Source: Rhodanobacteraceae bacterium
Lineage (GTDB): Bacteria > Pseudomonadota > Gammaproteobacteria > Xanthomonadales > Rhodanobacteraceae
Assembly (NCBI GenBank): GCA_004299555.1
Contig: SCQU01000023.1
Location: forward strand, 124,001 to 188,000
Length of the DNA stretch: 64,000 bases
Reading direction: 5' to 3'
A model generated the notes under the pieces. That model had not been told where the DNA came from, did not search any database, and saw only the letters and a program-made list of their open reading frames with translations. A program made the translations under genes and the position numbers. This document shows positions 25,143-34,865 of this stretch, piece by piece; within the stretch, counting starts at the first letter, position 1; each line of letters begins with the position of its first letter.

Positions 25143-25169
25143 CAAAAAACCCGCCTTCCGGCGGGTTTT
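25143..25169 (-). terminator. Bidirectional terminator, mainly for the desaturase gene
   Basis: AACCCGCC (25148-25155), loop TTCC, GGCGGGTT (25160-25167). On the minus strand the stem is followed by a run of six T, 26 bp past the desaturase stop; on the plus strand four T follow. It can act in both directions. Confidence 0.75.
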
Positions 25170-25194
25170 GTCGTTCCAGCGGCAGCGTGGTCGA

Positions 25195-26394
25195 TTACGC
25201 GCGGGCCACCGCGTAGCGCTTCAGGCGCATGGCAAACTCGACCAGCTTGCGATTGCCGCTGGCCTCGGCCTCGCGGCACCACTGCTGCAACGCGGCCAAG
25301 GCGGACTCGGGCCTGCGTTGTTCCATCAGCGCCGCCAGCCGCGCACGATATTCACTGATCTGCTGCAGGCGCGGACGTTTTTCCACCACGGCCGCAAAGC
25401 GTGCCTTGCCGTTCTTGTCCAGCCAGCGGCCACCGTTGGCCAACGCGCGCCGCAGGCGCCGCCGCGGCATCGCACCAAACCGGCGCCTGCCTTCCACCGC
25501 CGACACCTCGCGCACCGTGGGTTTGATGACGGTCTTGTAGTAGTCGGTCATTGCCTCGAAACGATGCACCAGCAACGCCTTCAGGGTTTCCATGTCGGGC
25601 AGGGTCACGTTGGCGCGCTCATCCAGTGATGGCGCCACCCGCAGCACCCTGGCCAACCCAACCTTTTCCAGGCCCCGGATCACGACCCAGCCAATGTCGA
25701 CCTCGAACTTGCGCAGCGCAAACTTGGCCGAGCTTGGGAACGCGTGGTGGTTGTTGTGGAGCTCCTCGCCACCAATCCACACACCCCAGGGCGTCAAGTT
25801 GGTCGCGGTATCCGCGGTTTCGAAATTGCGGTAACCCCACCAGTGGCCAAGGCCATTGACGACCCCCGCGGCCCAGAACGGTATCCACATCATCTGCACC
25901 GCCCACACCGCACCGCCCAGCACACCAAACAGCGCGAGGTCGATGACCGCCAACAGGGAAACGCCGAGAATCGGGTGCGCGGTGTAGACGTGCCGCTCCA
26001 TCCAGTCATCGGGCGTGCCGCGTCCATACTTCACCACATCGTCGTGGTTCGCAGCCGCCACCCGATACAACTCGACGCCCTCGAAGAACACCTTGCCGAT
26101 GCCGGCGATCTGCGGACTGTGCGGATCCTCCGGCGTCTCGCAGTGCGCGTGGTGCTTGCGATGCACCGCCACCCACTCCTTGGTGACCATGCCCGTGCTG
26201 AGCCAGCTCCAGAAGCGGAAAAAATGCGCGACGACGGGGTGGAAATCCACGCCCCGGTGCGCCTGGCTGCGGTGCAGATACAAGGTGACCGCGAAGATGG
26301 TCAGCTGGGTCGTCACCAGTATGTACAAAACAATGGCCAGCCAACCGGCGTTGGCCAGGCCGTGTGACGCCAATTGCAGGAGGGTGTCAAGCAT
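25195..26394 (-). CDS. Membrane acyl-CoA/fatty acid desaturase
   Basis: The 399-residue protein is a di-iron membrane desaturase of the stearoyl-CoA (delta-9) type that introduces a double bond in fatty acyl chains, thereby fluidising the membrane. The three histidine boxes are intact: HRSQAH (H41, H46), HRKHH (H78, H81, H82) and HNNHH (H213, H216, H217). Four hydrophobic spans surround them (for example 15-38 and 142-180). The C-terminal ~150 residues are basic and helical (RRRLRRALANGGRWLDKNGKARF...), an extension seen in proteobacterial family members but of unknown role. No cytochrome b5 domain is present, so an external electron donor is needed. It is divergent from the ABC operon. Confidence 0.92.
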   Translation of the reverse strand: MLDTLLQLASHGLANAGWLAIVLYILVTTQLTIFAVTLYLHRSQAHRGVDFHPVVAHFFRFWSWLSTGMVTKEWVAVHRKHHAHCETPEDPHSPQIAGIGKVFFEGVELYRVAAANHDDVVKYGRGTPDDWMERHVYTAHPILGVSLLAVIDLALFGVLGGAVWAVQMMWIPFWAAGVVNGLGHWWGYRNFETADTATNLTPWGVWIGGEELHNNHHAFPSSAKFALRKFEVDIGWVVIRGLEKVGLARVLRVAPSLDERANVTLPDMETLKALLVHRFEAMTDYYKTVIKPTVREVSAVEGRRRFGAMPRRRLRRALANGGRWLDKNGKARFAAVVEKRPRLQQISEYRARLAALMEQRRPESALAALQQWCREAEASGNRKLVEFAMRLKRYAVARA

Positions 26395-26475
26395 CAGGGA
26401 TTGTGTCTGGAAGGCGAGTCAAGGCGTGGGAGGTAGCCGTCAGTCTAGGGCAGAACCCAGGCCACTGCTAGCGGC

Positions 26476-26505
26476 TTGCCTAAACAATGTGATGGCCGCG
26501 ACAAT
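26476..26505 (+). promoter_or_regulatory. Candidate sigma-70 promoter for the ABC operon
   Basis: TTGCCT (26476-26481), an 18-base spacer, and GACAAT (26500-26505) each match 4 of 6 consensus bases. It lies about 30 bases before the ABC ATPase start in the 143-bp divergent gap. Confidence 0.3.
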
Positions 26506-26537
26506 GTTTTCAATGGCCTTTACGTCCGCGTAACCAA

Positions 26538-27272
26538 ATGACTTCCGCCCCGGCGTTGCTTGAACTGGATTCGGTCAGCCGTCGGCTGGGTGGCCGTGCG
26601 GTGCTGCACGCGGTGTCATTCGCGCTGGAACGCGGGGACGTGCTGGGCCTCTTGGGTGCGAACGGCGCCGGCAAGTCGACCACGCTTGCCGTCATCGCCG
26701 GGTTGCTGCGGCCGGATTCTGGTCATGTCCGCCTCGACGGCCAAGCCATCGAGGATGACGCGCAGGCCTGCCGCAACCGCATCGGCTGGGTGCCGGAAAG
26801 TGTGCCGCTGTGGCCGGAACTGACCGTGACGGAGGCACTGAACGCCTGCGGACGCCTGCGCGGCATGCCCCGCGCCACGCGCCAGGCGGCATGCGCGCGT
26901 GAACTGGCGCGGTTGCAGCTGGAAGACGTCGCCGGGCGCCTGTGCGGACAGCTGTCGCTGGGCCAGAAGCGCCGGGTCGGTCTGGCCCAGGCACTGCTGC
27001 ACGAGCCGGACCTGCTGGTGCTGGATGAACCCGGCAACGGGCTCGACCCGCTGCAAACCGCCGAGCTGCGCGGGCTGATCAAGCAACTCTCTCCCCGGCG
27101 CGGCATCATTTTGTCCAGCCATGGGCTGACCGAGGTCGAAGCGATGTGCAGCCGCGTGGTGATCCTGCATCAGGGCCGGGTACAGCACGACGCCAAGCTC
27201 GATCCCCGGCCCGGCAAACTGGCGGTGCAGTTTCGCGCGATTGCGCAGGCACCGGTGGAAGCCGCGGCATGA
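26538..27272 (+). CDS. ABC transporter ATP-binding protein
   Basis: The 244-residue ATPase has Walker A GANGAGKST (about 41-49), Q-loop region NRIGWVPESVPLWPELTV, signature GQLSLGQKRRVGLAQ (LSLGQ in place of LSGGQ), Walker B LLVLDEPGNGLDP and the switch histidine in SSHGLTEVEAM. This set is typical of drug- or gliding-type exporters (ABC-2). It is the first of four overlapping genes: its stop overlaps the permease start by four bases (ATGA). The substrate is unknown; similar operons with GldG-like partners are linked to cell surface processes. Confidence 0.92.
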   Translation: MTSAPALLELDSVSRRLGGRAVLHAVSFALERGDVLGLLGANGAGKSTTLAVIAGLLRPDSGHVRLDGQAIEDDAQACRNRIGWVPESVPLWPELTVTEALNACGRLRGMPRATRQAACARELARLQLEDVAGRLCGQLSLGQKRRVGLAQALLHEPDLLVLDEPGNGLDPLQTAELRGLIKQLSPRRGIILSSHGLTEVEAMCSRVVILHQGRVQHDAKLDPRPGKLAVQFRAIAQAPVEAAA

Positions 27273-28024
27273 GTGCACTGGCGGTGGCCCGGCTGGATTT
27301 GAGGCGCCTCGCGGTGCGCCCGTTCGCGTGGACACTTGGGGGCATTGCGCTGGCCATGATGGCGTGGCAGTTCCTGCTCGGCGTTTCCGCCTTCATGCAC
27401 GCACAGCCCACGCTGCCGGGCGCCGCCAGTGGCGCGGGCTTCACCGCGGCCGTCGTGGCACCGTATTTCCTCAATTACATCCAGCTGTGCCTGGTGATAG
27501 CGCCCTTGGTCACGATGCAGGCCCTGGCGGGCGAGCGCGGGGCGCAGCGCCTGGCGCTGCTCCGGGCAGCGGGGGTATCGGGCCGCGCGATCGTCTGCGG
27601 CAAGTTCATCGCGCGGCTGGCGTTCCTGTGGCTGTTGCTGATCATCGTCGCCACCCTGCCGCTGGTACTGGCGCATGCGACCCACCCCGACTGGGGCCAG
27701 TTTGGCGCTGCGCTGATCGCCACCGCCTTGTGCGTAGCCGCGCTCACGGCCATCGGCATCGCCTGCTCGGCGTTCGCGGCACAGCCGGCGCTGGCCGCCA
27801 CGGCCGCACTCTTGATCGGTGAAGGCCTGTCGCTCATCGACGCCGGCGTGCGCATGACCGGCGGCGACACCGGCTGGCTGGGATACCTGGCGTTGCACAC
27901 GCATCTCGCGCCGGCGTTGCGCGGGCTCGTGCGCAGCGAGGATCTGGTGTACTTCTTGCTGATCATCGCGCTGGCGCTGGTGCTCGCGGTGCGGCGGATC
28001 GCCGGCGAACGGGGGCGCGGCTGA
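27269..28024 (+). CDS. ABC-2 type permease
   Basis: The 251-residue protein starts at ATG 27269 inside the ATPase stop and has six hydrophobic segments (for example 20-42, 58-75, 102-125, 137-160, 168-190 and 225-243). The first periplasmic loop and RLALLRAAGVSGRAIVCGKF resemble the coupling region of ABC-2 permeases such as GldF. It would pair with the preceding ATPase in the inner membrane. Its last base is shared with the start of the GldG-like gene (TGATG). Confidence 0.85.
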   Translation: MSALAVARLDLRRLAVRPFAWTLGGIALAMMAWQFLLGVSAFMHAQPTLPGAASGAGFTAAVVAPYFLNYIQLCLVIAPLVTMQALAGERGAQRLALLRAAGVSGRAIVCGKFIARLAFLWLLLIIVATLPLVLAHATHPDWGQFGAALIATALCVAALTAIGIACSAFAAQPALAATAALLIGEGLSLIDAGVRMTGGDTGWLGYLALHTHLAPALRGLVRSEDLVYFLLIIALALVLAVRRIAGERGRG

Positions 28025-29352
28025 TGCGCGGCGCGTGGCGGGGGTGGATCTACGCGCTGCTGTGCGTCGTGATCGCCGTGTGCCTCGCGGCGCTGTCGGC
28101 GCGCTTTCAGTTCACCGCCGACTGGAGCGCTGGCGCGCGGGCCAGCATCACGGCGCAAAGCCGGTCGCTGTTGCAGCAACTGCACGGCCCGCTGGTCGTC
28201 ACCAGCTACGCGCGTCCCGGCAGCGTGCGTGCCAAGACCCGCCTGTTGCTGGATCGCTACCGGCGTTTCAAGTCCGACCTCCAACTGCGTTTCATCGACC
28301 CGGACCTCGATCCCCTCGCAACGCAGGCCGCCAACATCACCAGCGACGGGCAATTGGTGCTGACCTGGCACGGCCGCAGCCAGCAGGTCACCCAGCTCGA
28401 TGAGCAGGCTTTCTCGGACGCGCTGGTGCGACTCGTGCGCGGCGGCACGCAACTGGTCGCCTTCATCACCGGCGACGGCGAACGCGATCCGGCCGCCGCC
28501 GGCGCTGCGGACCTCGGCAATTTTGTCCGGCAACTGTCCAGGCGTGGCGTGCGCGCGCTGCCGCTGAATCTTGCCGAAGCCGCCGAAGTGCCGCGCAACA
28601 CCCACCTGGTGGTACTGGCCAGCCCGCAGGCGGCACTGCTGCCGACGTCGGTACAAAAGCTCGAGGACTACGTCGCCGACGGCGGCAGCCTCCTTTGGCT
28701 CAGCGAGCCCGGCGCCGACGCGCTGGGCCTCGCGCCACTGGCACGGGCGCTGGACATCAAGCAACTGCCGGGCACGCTGTTTGATGCACGCGGCGCCACC
28801 GCCGTCGGCGATCCGCGCCTGCTGGTACTTACCCATTACCCGGCGCAGGCCATCACGGACAATTTCAGGCTCAACACGCTGTTTCCGCAGGTGGCCGCAC
28901 TGGCGACGCTGCCCGACTCGCAGTGGAACGTGCAGCCCATCCTGCAATCGAGTGCGCGCAGCTGGAACCAGATCGTGTCGGTCGATCCCGTGACCGCCGC
29001 GTTCGACCCGAACGCGGGCGAGCTCAAGGGCCCGCTGACGTTCGGTTACGCCTTGGGCCGCCTCTCGCCGAGCCCGGCGCGGAACCAGCAACGCGTGGTG
29101 GTGATCGGCGGCGGCAATTTTCTGTCCAACGCCTTCCTTGGCAACGGCGGCAACCTTGCCTTCGGCGAGCGCGTGTTCGACTGGCTGCTGGGCGATGACG
29201 CCCTCGCCAGCGTGCCGCCCCCCGCGCCCGACGCCGTGCTGAAGCCATCCGGCGCGGACCTTGGCATCCTCACCTTCGGCTATTTGATCGGGCTGCCGAT
29301 CCTGCTGATCCTGCTTGGACTCGGCATCGGCTGGCGCCGGCGGCGGCGGTGA
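28024..29352 (+). CDS. GldG-like ABC transporter auxiliary protein
   Basis: The 442-residue protein has one N-terminal transmembrane helix (about 8-27), a large periplasmic region and a C-terminal helix (about 413-434) followed by RRRRR. The periplasmic part contains VAFITGDGERDP, THLVVLASPQ and KLEDYVADGGSLLWLSEPG. These match the GldG/ABC_transp_aux family, whose central domain resembles a class I glutamine amidotransferase fold without the catalytic triad. It works with the ATPase and permease upstream; GldG itself is part of the Bacteroidetes gliding complex, but proteobacterial versions are uncharacterised. It overlaps the next gene by four bases (GTGA). Confidence 0.82.
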   Translation: MRGAWRGWIYALLCVVIAVCLAALSARFQFTADWSAGARASITAQSRSLLQQLHGPLVVTSYARPGSVRAKTRLLLDRYRRFKSDLQLRFIDPDLDPLATQAANITSDGQLVLTWHGRSQQVTQLDEQAFSDALVRLVRGGTQLVAFITGDGERDPAAAGAADLGNFVRQLSRRGVRALPLNLAEAAEVPRNTHLVVLASPQAALLPTSVQKLEDYVADGGSLLWLSEPGADALGLAPLARALDIKQLPGTLFDARGATAVGDPRLLVLTHYPAQAITDNFRLNTLFPQVAALATLPDSQWNVQPILQSSARSWNQIVSVDPVTAAFDPNAGELKGPLTFGYALGRLSPSPARNQQRVVVIGGGNFLSNAFLGNGGNLAFGERVFDWLLGDDALASVPPPAPDAVLKPSGADLGILTFGYLIGLPILLILLGLGIGWRRRRR

Positions 29353-29834
29353 AGCGCGCCGATCGCCAGCTCGCGGTACTCGCGCTCATCGCCGCGGCGC
29401 TGGTGGCCGCGGTGCTGTGGGTCGGGAGGCGCGAATACCTGCGCGCTCCGCCGGCCGTAACCGCCATCGCGCCGGCCGCGGTGACGCACATCGAGCTCAG
29501 CCTTCCGCCCCTTGCGGCCCAGGTTTTCGAACATCGCAAGGACGGCTGGTGGCGCGTCGAACCCTCACCGGCACGCGCCAATGATCCGCGGCTCGAGCGC
29601 CTCGCGAAGCTCGCCGCGACGCCGGTCGCGCGCTGGATTCCGGCCGCCGCCATCGCGCCGGCCAAGGTCGGCCTGGAACATCCTTCCGCGACGCTCGTCC
29701 TGGACCACACCCGGCTTGAATACGGCGGCCTCACCGCCATCGGCGACCTGCGCTATGTACGCGTGGGCGCCAGGGTGGCACTGGTGCCACGACAGTATTC
29801 GCCGGAAGTCATGCTGACCAAGGACGGCCACTGA
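29349..29834 (+). CDS. Short DUF4340-like membrane-anchored protein
   Basis: The 161-residue protein starts with GTG 29349 inside the stop of the GldG-like gene. One N-terminal hydrophobic helix (about 8-26) anchors a periplasmic domain with ITHIELS-like strands, [27 protein letters not shown] and [21 protein letters not shown]. This arrangement matches the DUF4340 repeat, but only one unit is present whereas family proteins often have two or more. It completes the four-gene operon. mutM starts 48 bp downstream and may be read from the same message. Confidence 0.68.
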   Translation: MKRADRQLAVLALIAAALVAAVLWVGRREYLRAPPAVTAIAPAAVTHIELSLPPLAAQVFEHRKDGWWRVEPSPARANDPRLERLAKLAATPVARWIPAAAIAPAKVGLEHPSATLVLDHTRLEYGGLTAIGDLRYVRVGARVALVPRQYSPEVMLTKDGH

Positions 29835-29881
29835 ACCCGCCGCCACGCGCCGCTGGCGCGATCGCGTTTGTGCCCCATACC

Positions 29882-30694
29882 ATGCCCGAATTGCCTGAGG
29901 TTGAAACCACCCGTCGCGGCATCGCGCCGTTTGTCACCGGCCGCGTCGTTGCGCGCGTGGTGTTGCGCCGAAAAGACCTGCGCTGGCCCATCCCGCGCGC
30001 GATCTCGACCCGGCTTCCCGGCCAGCGCATCGATGCCGTCGAACGCCGCGCGAAATACCTGCTGCTGCACACGGCGGCCGGCAGCGCGCTGCTGCACCTT
30101 GGCATGTCGGGCTCGCTGCGGATCGTCGACGCGACCGTGCCCGTACGCAAACACGATCACTACGACCTGTGGCTCGATTCGGGCCAGGCGTTGCGCTTCA
30201 ACGATCCGCGGCGGTTCGGCTGCTTGCTGTGGCAGCCGCCGGGAGAAGTTCACCCGCTATTGCAGCACCTCGGGCCGGAGCCGCTGGGTGACGCGTTTGA
30301 CGGCCATTGGCTGTGGGCGGCGTCGCGCGGGCACCACACCGCGGTAAAGAATTTCCTGATGGATCAAAGCATCGTCGTTGGCGTCGGCAACATCTACGCA
30401 AGCGAAGCCCTGTTTGCGGCCGGCATCCATCCCAAGCGCGCCGCCGGCGCGGTGTCACGCGCGCGTTACACGCGGCTGGCCGCGGAAGTCCGCCGCATCC
30501 TCACCCGCGCCATCCTCCGCGGCGGCACGACGCTGCGTGACTTCACCGCTCCCGACGGCGCGCCCGGGTACTTCGAACAGGAATTGCAGGTCTATGGCCG
30601 CGCGGGACAGCCCTGCACGGCATGCGGCACGCCCATTCGTGCGGCCTTCATCGGCCAGCGCATGAGCTACTGGTGCCCGCACTGCCAGCGTTGA
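29882..30694 (+). CDS. mutM: Formamidopyrimidine-DNA glycosylase (Fpg)
   Basis: MutM removes oxidised purines such as 8-oxoguanine and cleaves the strand by beta,delta-elimination. The protein has 270 residues. The catalytic proline must be residue 2, which fixes the start at ATG 29882 ([13 protein letters not shown]); E3 is also catalytic and the conserved lysine is K58 in RRAKYLLL. The helix-two-turn-helix region has [19 protein letters not shown], and the C-terminal zinc finger is C-T-A-C ... W-C-P-H-C. Nothing is unusual. Confidence 0.96.
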   Translation: MPELPEVETTRRGIAPFVTGRVVARVVLRRKDLRWPIPRAISTRLPGQRIDAVERRAKYLLLHTAAGSALLHLGMSGSLRIVDATVPVRKHDHYDLWLDSGQALRFNDPRRFGCLLWQPPGEVHPLLQHLGPEPLGDAFDGHWLWAASRGHHTAVKNFLMDQSIVVGVGNIYASEALFAAGIHPKRAAGAVSRARYTRLAAEVRRILTRAILRGGTTLRDFTAPDGAPGYFEQELQVYGRAGQPCTACGTPIRAAFIGQRMSYWCPHCQR

Positions 30695-30998
30695 TCACGA
30701 AAGCGAGGGAGGTAGTGCTCGAATAACCGTCGCGACTAAACCGGCAGGGACCGCCGGCTTGAACGCCGCAGGCGGCCCGCAGGGCGAGCCACATGGATGT
30801 GGCGAGTCGCGATGGCAGATTGCGGCACGCCGGAGCGCAGGAAGCGGAGTGTACGCACCAGTACACGAGCATTGACCCGCCGCGTCGGCGGCTCGCCCTT
30901 CGGGTCATTCGCTTGGCGAATGTTCGCTCCGGCATCCTGCCTGCGCAGTCGAGCACCGCCGGCGCGCAAGCTGCCGGGCGCAGCAGGTTGTTCGGGCA
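30695..30998. other. Gene-free 304-bp region with ordered inverted repeats
   Basis: No supported gene lies here. The region is packed with dyads: CCACAT-GG-ATGTGG (30789-30802), GTGTAC-N6-GTACAC (30849-30866) and CATTCG-N5-CGAATG (30906-30922). The last two sit inside an outer perfect 9-bp pair, GCCGGAGCG (30829-30837) with CGCTCCGGC (30925-30933). This looks like a folded intergenic repeat element or a small structured RNA rather than random sequence. The short open frame at 30793-31047 has no coding character. Confidence 0.5.
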
Positions 30999-31502
<504 letters not shown>

Positions 31503-31510
31503 CTAAAAAC

Positions 31511-31600
31511 CGGGCCCGGGATGGCCCTTTGGACGGTCGTGCGCGATGTAGCCAAATGCACACGCGGGAATTCAACGAAGCCGCCATCATGGACGAACGC
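31511..31600. repeat. Direct repeat copy 2 (about 90 bp)
   Basis: Second copy, 16 bp after the first. On the minus strand both copies translate into similar short frames (AASLN...W-HR-PS motifs), but neither has a ribosome site, so I treat them as non-coding intergenic repeats. Confidence 0.6.
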
Positions 31601-31697
31601 GCCGCCATGTAGGAAAATCCCTACCCTATTGCAAGCTGCGCACCGATGGTCGCGCCCCTCCCGGCGCCTTAACCTGTGCGCGCATCGAGGCTACGAC

Positions 31698-31946
31698 ATG
31701 ATTGACGTGCACTCCATAGACCAACTCGCGCACCGGCTGGCTACCTTGGTTCCTCCAGGACTGGCCCAGGCGCGGGATGACATGGAAGCCAACTTCAAGG
31801 ATGTGCTGGCGCAGGGATTGCGCCGCCTCGACCTTGTCACGCGCGAGGAATTCGACGCCCAGCGCGCCGTGCTGGAGCGGACGCGCAAACAAGTCACGCA
31901 CCTTGAAACGCGTGTGACCGAGCTCGAAACCGCGCGAAAGGTGTAA
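31698..31946 (+). CDS. ubiK: Ubiquinone biosynthesis accessory factor UbiK (BMFP family)
   Basis: The 82-residue protein begins MIDVHSIDQLAHRLATLVPPG at ATG 31698 and ends in a long coiled coil (about 45-80, REEFDAQRAVLERTRKQVTHLETRVTELE), the BMFP/YqiC hallmark. UbiK binds UbiJ and helps assemble the ubiquinone hydroxylation complex under aerobic conditions. A longer upstream frame runs through the direct repeats and is not coding. It lies between glnB and comM, a conserved order. Confidence 0.88.
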   Translation: MIDVHSIDQLAHRLATLVPPGLAQARDDMEANFKDVLAQGLRRLDLVTREEFDAQRAVLERTRKQVTHLETRVTELETARKV

Positions 31947-32107
31947 CCCTTCTCGACAAAGGCGGTGACGCCCGCAAGTAATCGCGCGCGGCGTTTCCGA
32001 CCGGCGACGCCGATCGTGTTGACTCAAGGCCACGTCCCGCCGCGGGCACCCAAGCGGCCCGTCACGGCCTGACTTTCGCCCCAAGCCACGCAGGGAATGC
32101 GAGTGAC

Positions 32108-33625
32108 ATGAGTCTTGCAGTGGCGCTCACAAGGGCCTCCGAAGGTGTCGCAGCACCACTGGTGACGGTTGAAGTCCACCTGTCCGGCGGGCTGCCCGGC
32201 ACCTCCATCGTAGGCCTGCCGGAAGCCGCCGTGCGCGAAGCGCGCGACCGCGTACGCGTCGCGATCCAGAACACCCAGTTCGAGTACCCGGCCCGCCGCG
32301 TGACGGTCAACCTGGCACCCGCGGAACTGCCCAAGAACGGCGGCCGCTTCGACCTTGCCATCGCGCTCGGCATCCTTGCCGCGGGCGGCCAACTACCCCG
32401 CGAGTCCCTGCAGGGCTGTGAATTTCTCGGCGAGCTCGCGCTGTCGGGCGAGCTGCGGCCGGTGCCGGGCGTGCTGCCGGCACTGCTGCGCGCCCGCGGC
32501 GGCCGGCGCTGCATCATCGTACCGCAGGCCAACGCCGACGAGGCCGGGCTGCTGGGTGACATCGATGTGCGGGTCGCGCGCACGCTGGCGGAGGTTTGCG
32601 CGCACCTGCGCGGCGCCGAGCCGCTGCCGCCGCCCCAGCCCACACCAGCTCCCCGCGCATCCGGCGCGCTGCCCGATCTCGCCGACGTACGCGGCCAGCT
32701 GGGCGCCCGCCGCGCCCTTGAAATTGCCGCCGTCGGCGGTCACCACCTGCTGTTGATCGGCCCGCCGGGTACCGGCAAATCCATGCTGGCGCAGCGCCTG
32801 CCCGGCATCCTGCCCCCGCTCACCGATGCCGAGGCCATCGAAGCGTGCGCGGTGCGTTCGGCCGCCGGCGAGCCTTTCGACATACACGCCTGGCACCAAC
32901 GCCCATACCGGGCGCCGCACCACACGGCATCGGGCGTTGCACTGGTCGGTGGCGGCTCGCACCCGCGCCCGGGCGAGATTTCACTTGCCCACCACGGTGT
33001 GCTGTTTCTGGATGAACTGCCGGAATTTGATCGCCATGTGCTGGAAGTGCTGCGCGAGCCGCTGGAATCCGGCCACATCGTGATTTCGCGCGCGGCACAC
33101 CAGGCGAAGTTTCCTGCGCGTTTCCAGCTGGTCGCGGCCATGAATCCCTGTCCGTGCGGTTACGCTGGCGACCCCGGTGGCCGCTGCCATTGCACGCCCG
33201 ACTCCATCGCGCGCTACCGCGGACGCATTTCCGGCCCGCTGCTGGATCGGATCGACATCCTGTGCGAAGTACCGCGCGTGCCGCTGGCCGAGCTCAACGC
33301 CGAACGCGGCGCCACGGATGAAGCGTCCGCCACGGTGCGCGCGCGGGTTACCAACGCGCGAAGCGTCGCCATGCAGCGCGCCGGCAAGCCCAACGGCCTG
33401 CTCGGCACGCGCGAGATCGAACGCGATTGCGCACTCGGCCCTGCCGAGCGCACGCTGCTCGAGCGCGCGCTGGACAAGCTGGGTTTGTCGGCCCGCGCGT
33501 ACCACCGGGTCCTGCGCGTCGCCCGCAGCATCGCGGACCTTGCCGGCACCGACCGCATCGCGCGCGAGCATCTGGCCGAGGCCATCCAATACCGGCGCGC
33601 CGATGCCGCCAGCACGGCGCGGTAA
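32108..33625 (+). CDS. comM: YifB/ComM family Mg-chelatase-like AAA+ ATPase
   Basis: ComM is a hexameric branch-migration helicase that extends the recombination heteroduplex during natural transformation. The 505-residue protein has an N-terminal LonC-like domain (about 1-170, with VEVHLSGGLPGTSIVGLPEAAVREARDRVR), then Walker A GPPGTGKSMLA (about 219-229), the Mg-chelatase signature YRAPHHTASGVALVGGG, Walker B GVLFLDELPEFDRHVLEVLREPLE and the zinc cysteine cluster NPCPCGYAGDPGGRCHCTP. Presence of comM does not by itself show competence. It is convergent with the peptide maturation gene, 18 bp away. Confidence 0.94.
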   Translation: MSLAVALTRASEGVAAPLVTVEVHLSGGLPGTSIVGLPEAAVREARDRVRVAIQNTQFEYPARRVTVNLAPAELPKNGGRFDLAIALGILAAGGQLPRESLQGCEFLGELALSGELRPVPGVLPALLRARGGRRCIIVPQANADEAGLLGDIDVRVARTLAEVCAHLRGAEPLPPPQPTPAPRASGALPDLADVRGQLGARRALEIAAVGGHHLLLIGPPGTGKSMLAQRLPGILPPLTDAEAIEACAVRSAAGEPFDIHAWHQRPYRAPHHTASGVALVGGGSHPRPGEISLAHHGVLFLDELPEFDRHVLEVLREPLESGHIVISRAAHQAKFPARFQLVAAMNPCPCGYAGDPGGRCHCTPDSIARYRGRISGPLLDRIDILCEVPRVPLAELNAERGATDEASATVRARVTNARSVAMQRAGKPNGLLGTREIERDCALGPAERTLLERALDKLGLSARAYHRVLRVARSIADLAGTDRIAREHLAEAIQYRRADAASTAR

Positions 33626-33643
33626 CCAACGCACCGCCGGGGG

Positions 33644-34819
33644 CTAGGGCCACGCCTGGTGCGCCGGGTCAAACTCGACCGTCACCTTGGCTTGCGCCCG
33701 CACACCGAAACCACACACGCACAATGGACCCTCGGCCATGGGTTCCAACCCGAACGCCCACTCGATCTCGACCTCGTTGATCGCGGCGGTGATGAAGGCA
33801 CCCAGGTCCAGCTCCGTGGCGGCGAGATACAGCGCCTGCGACAGGTGCCCTGCATCCAGGATCACCGCGCGATAGGCCTTGGCGTGATTACGGTATTTCC
33901 AGAAATTCCGCTCGAAGCGTGCCACCAGCGCGATCTGCACGGGCGCCGCCGCGTAGTAGGCCTGCGTGGCAACGAAGCGGCCCGCCAGCGCCAGCGCGGC
34001 TTCCCTGTCCAGTTCGCCCAACAGCTCCAGCGCATGATCGACCGGATGGTAGTGATACAAGCCCGGCGGAATGCCCTCGACCCGCTGCACCAGGAGATAC
34101 GCTTCGGTCGCGTGCAAGCCGCCCGCCGAGGGCACGCTTTTTTTCAGCAGCTGCACGCCGGGCGCGTAATCACTGACCGCGCGCGCCCCGAACGCGCGAT
34201 ACAACATCGCCGAGAACACGTCCCGCGCGAGCGGCGCGGTAACGTAATTGCGGCAGGTCACACGGCGTTCCAGCAACGCATCCAGCGACGATGGCGACGG
34301 CCTGTCCAGCGGCAGCCGGCGCTCCGCCGCCGCGCGCGCATTCACCACCGGCGGTGCGGGGCCCAGGCGTTCCAGAAAGGACTGTTCGCTGGTCTCAGCG
34401 AACAGCCGTTCGGCGGCTTCGGTGTCCACGTCGCGCCAGCGGGTGTGCCGGTGCATCACCGCCGGCAGCCCGCGCCAATGCACCGCGCGCACGGCTGCGT
34501 CCGCTTGGGCACATTGTCGTGACATCGCGTCTGCCGGTTCCTGCGCGATCAACAATCCTTTCGCCAACAGCGCGTCCAGCACCGCGCGCGGATGCCGTTG
34601 CGACAACGCCTCGAACGCTTGCCAATGTCCGGGCGACAACGCGCCCAGCACCGCGACCTCGGCCGCGTCCAGCGGGATTTCATCATCGCAATGCGCCGCC
34701 AGCGCTACCCATTGCAATCTCTCGCGGACGCCGGTTTCGCCCGCCGCAAGCTCAGCAAAATCGAAGTCGACGGATTCGCGCGGCTCAACCAGAACCATCG
34801 CGCAACGGCGTACCTGCAT
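33644..34819 (-). CDS. SagB-like peptide maturation dehydrogenase (RiPP enzyme)
   Basis: The 391-residue protein is a nitroreductase-fold, FMN-dependent dehydrogenase of the SagB-type group; I recognise it as the family named putative peptide maturation dehydrogenase. SagB oxidises azoline rings to azoles in thiazole/oxazole-modified peptides. Here the N-terminal ~150 residues are a winged-helix-like leader-binding part (LDAAEVAVLGALSPGHWQAFEAL), and the SagB-like domain (about 185-380) has RRVTCRNYVTAPL, VPSAGGLHATEAYLLVQRVEGIPPGLYHYHP and the cofactor-region ILDAGHLSQALYLAATELDLGAF. No cyclodehydratase (YcaO) is nearby. The start is ATG 34819 (MQVRRCAMVLVEPRE) with GGGGGC upstream. It is divergent from the precursor gene, 222 bp apart. 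Confidence 0.82.
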   Translation of the reverse strand: MQVRRCAMVLVEPRESVDFDFAELAAGETGVRERLQWVALAAHCDDEIPLDAAEVAVLGALSPGHWQAFEALSQRHPRAVLDALLAKGLLIAQEPADAMSRQCAQADAAVRAVHWRGLPAVMHRHTRWRDVDTEAAERLFAETSEQSFLERLGPAPPVVNARAAAERRLPLDRPSPSSLDALLERRVTCRNYVTAPLARDVFSAMLYRAFGARAVSDYAPGVQLLKKSVPSAGGLHATEAYLLVQRVEGIPPGLYHYHPVDHALELLGELDREAALALAGRFVATQAYYAAAPVQIALVARFERNFWKYRNHAKAYRAVILDAGHLSQALYLAATELDLGAFITAAINEVEIEWAFGLEPMAEGPLCVCGFGVRAQAKVTVEFDPAHQAWP

Positions 34820-34865
34820 GCAACTTGCCCCCATCAGGAAAAGGCTGAACAACTTCGCTCTTTGC

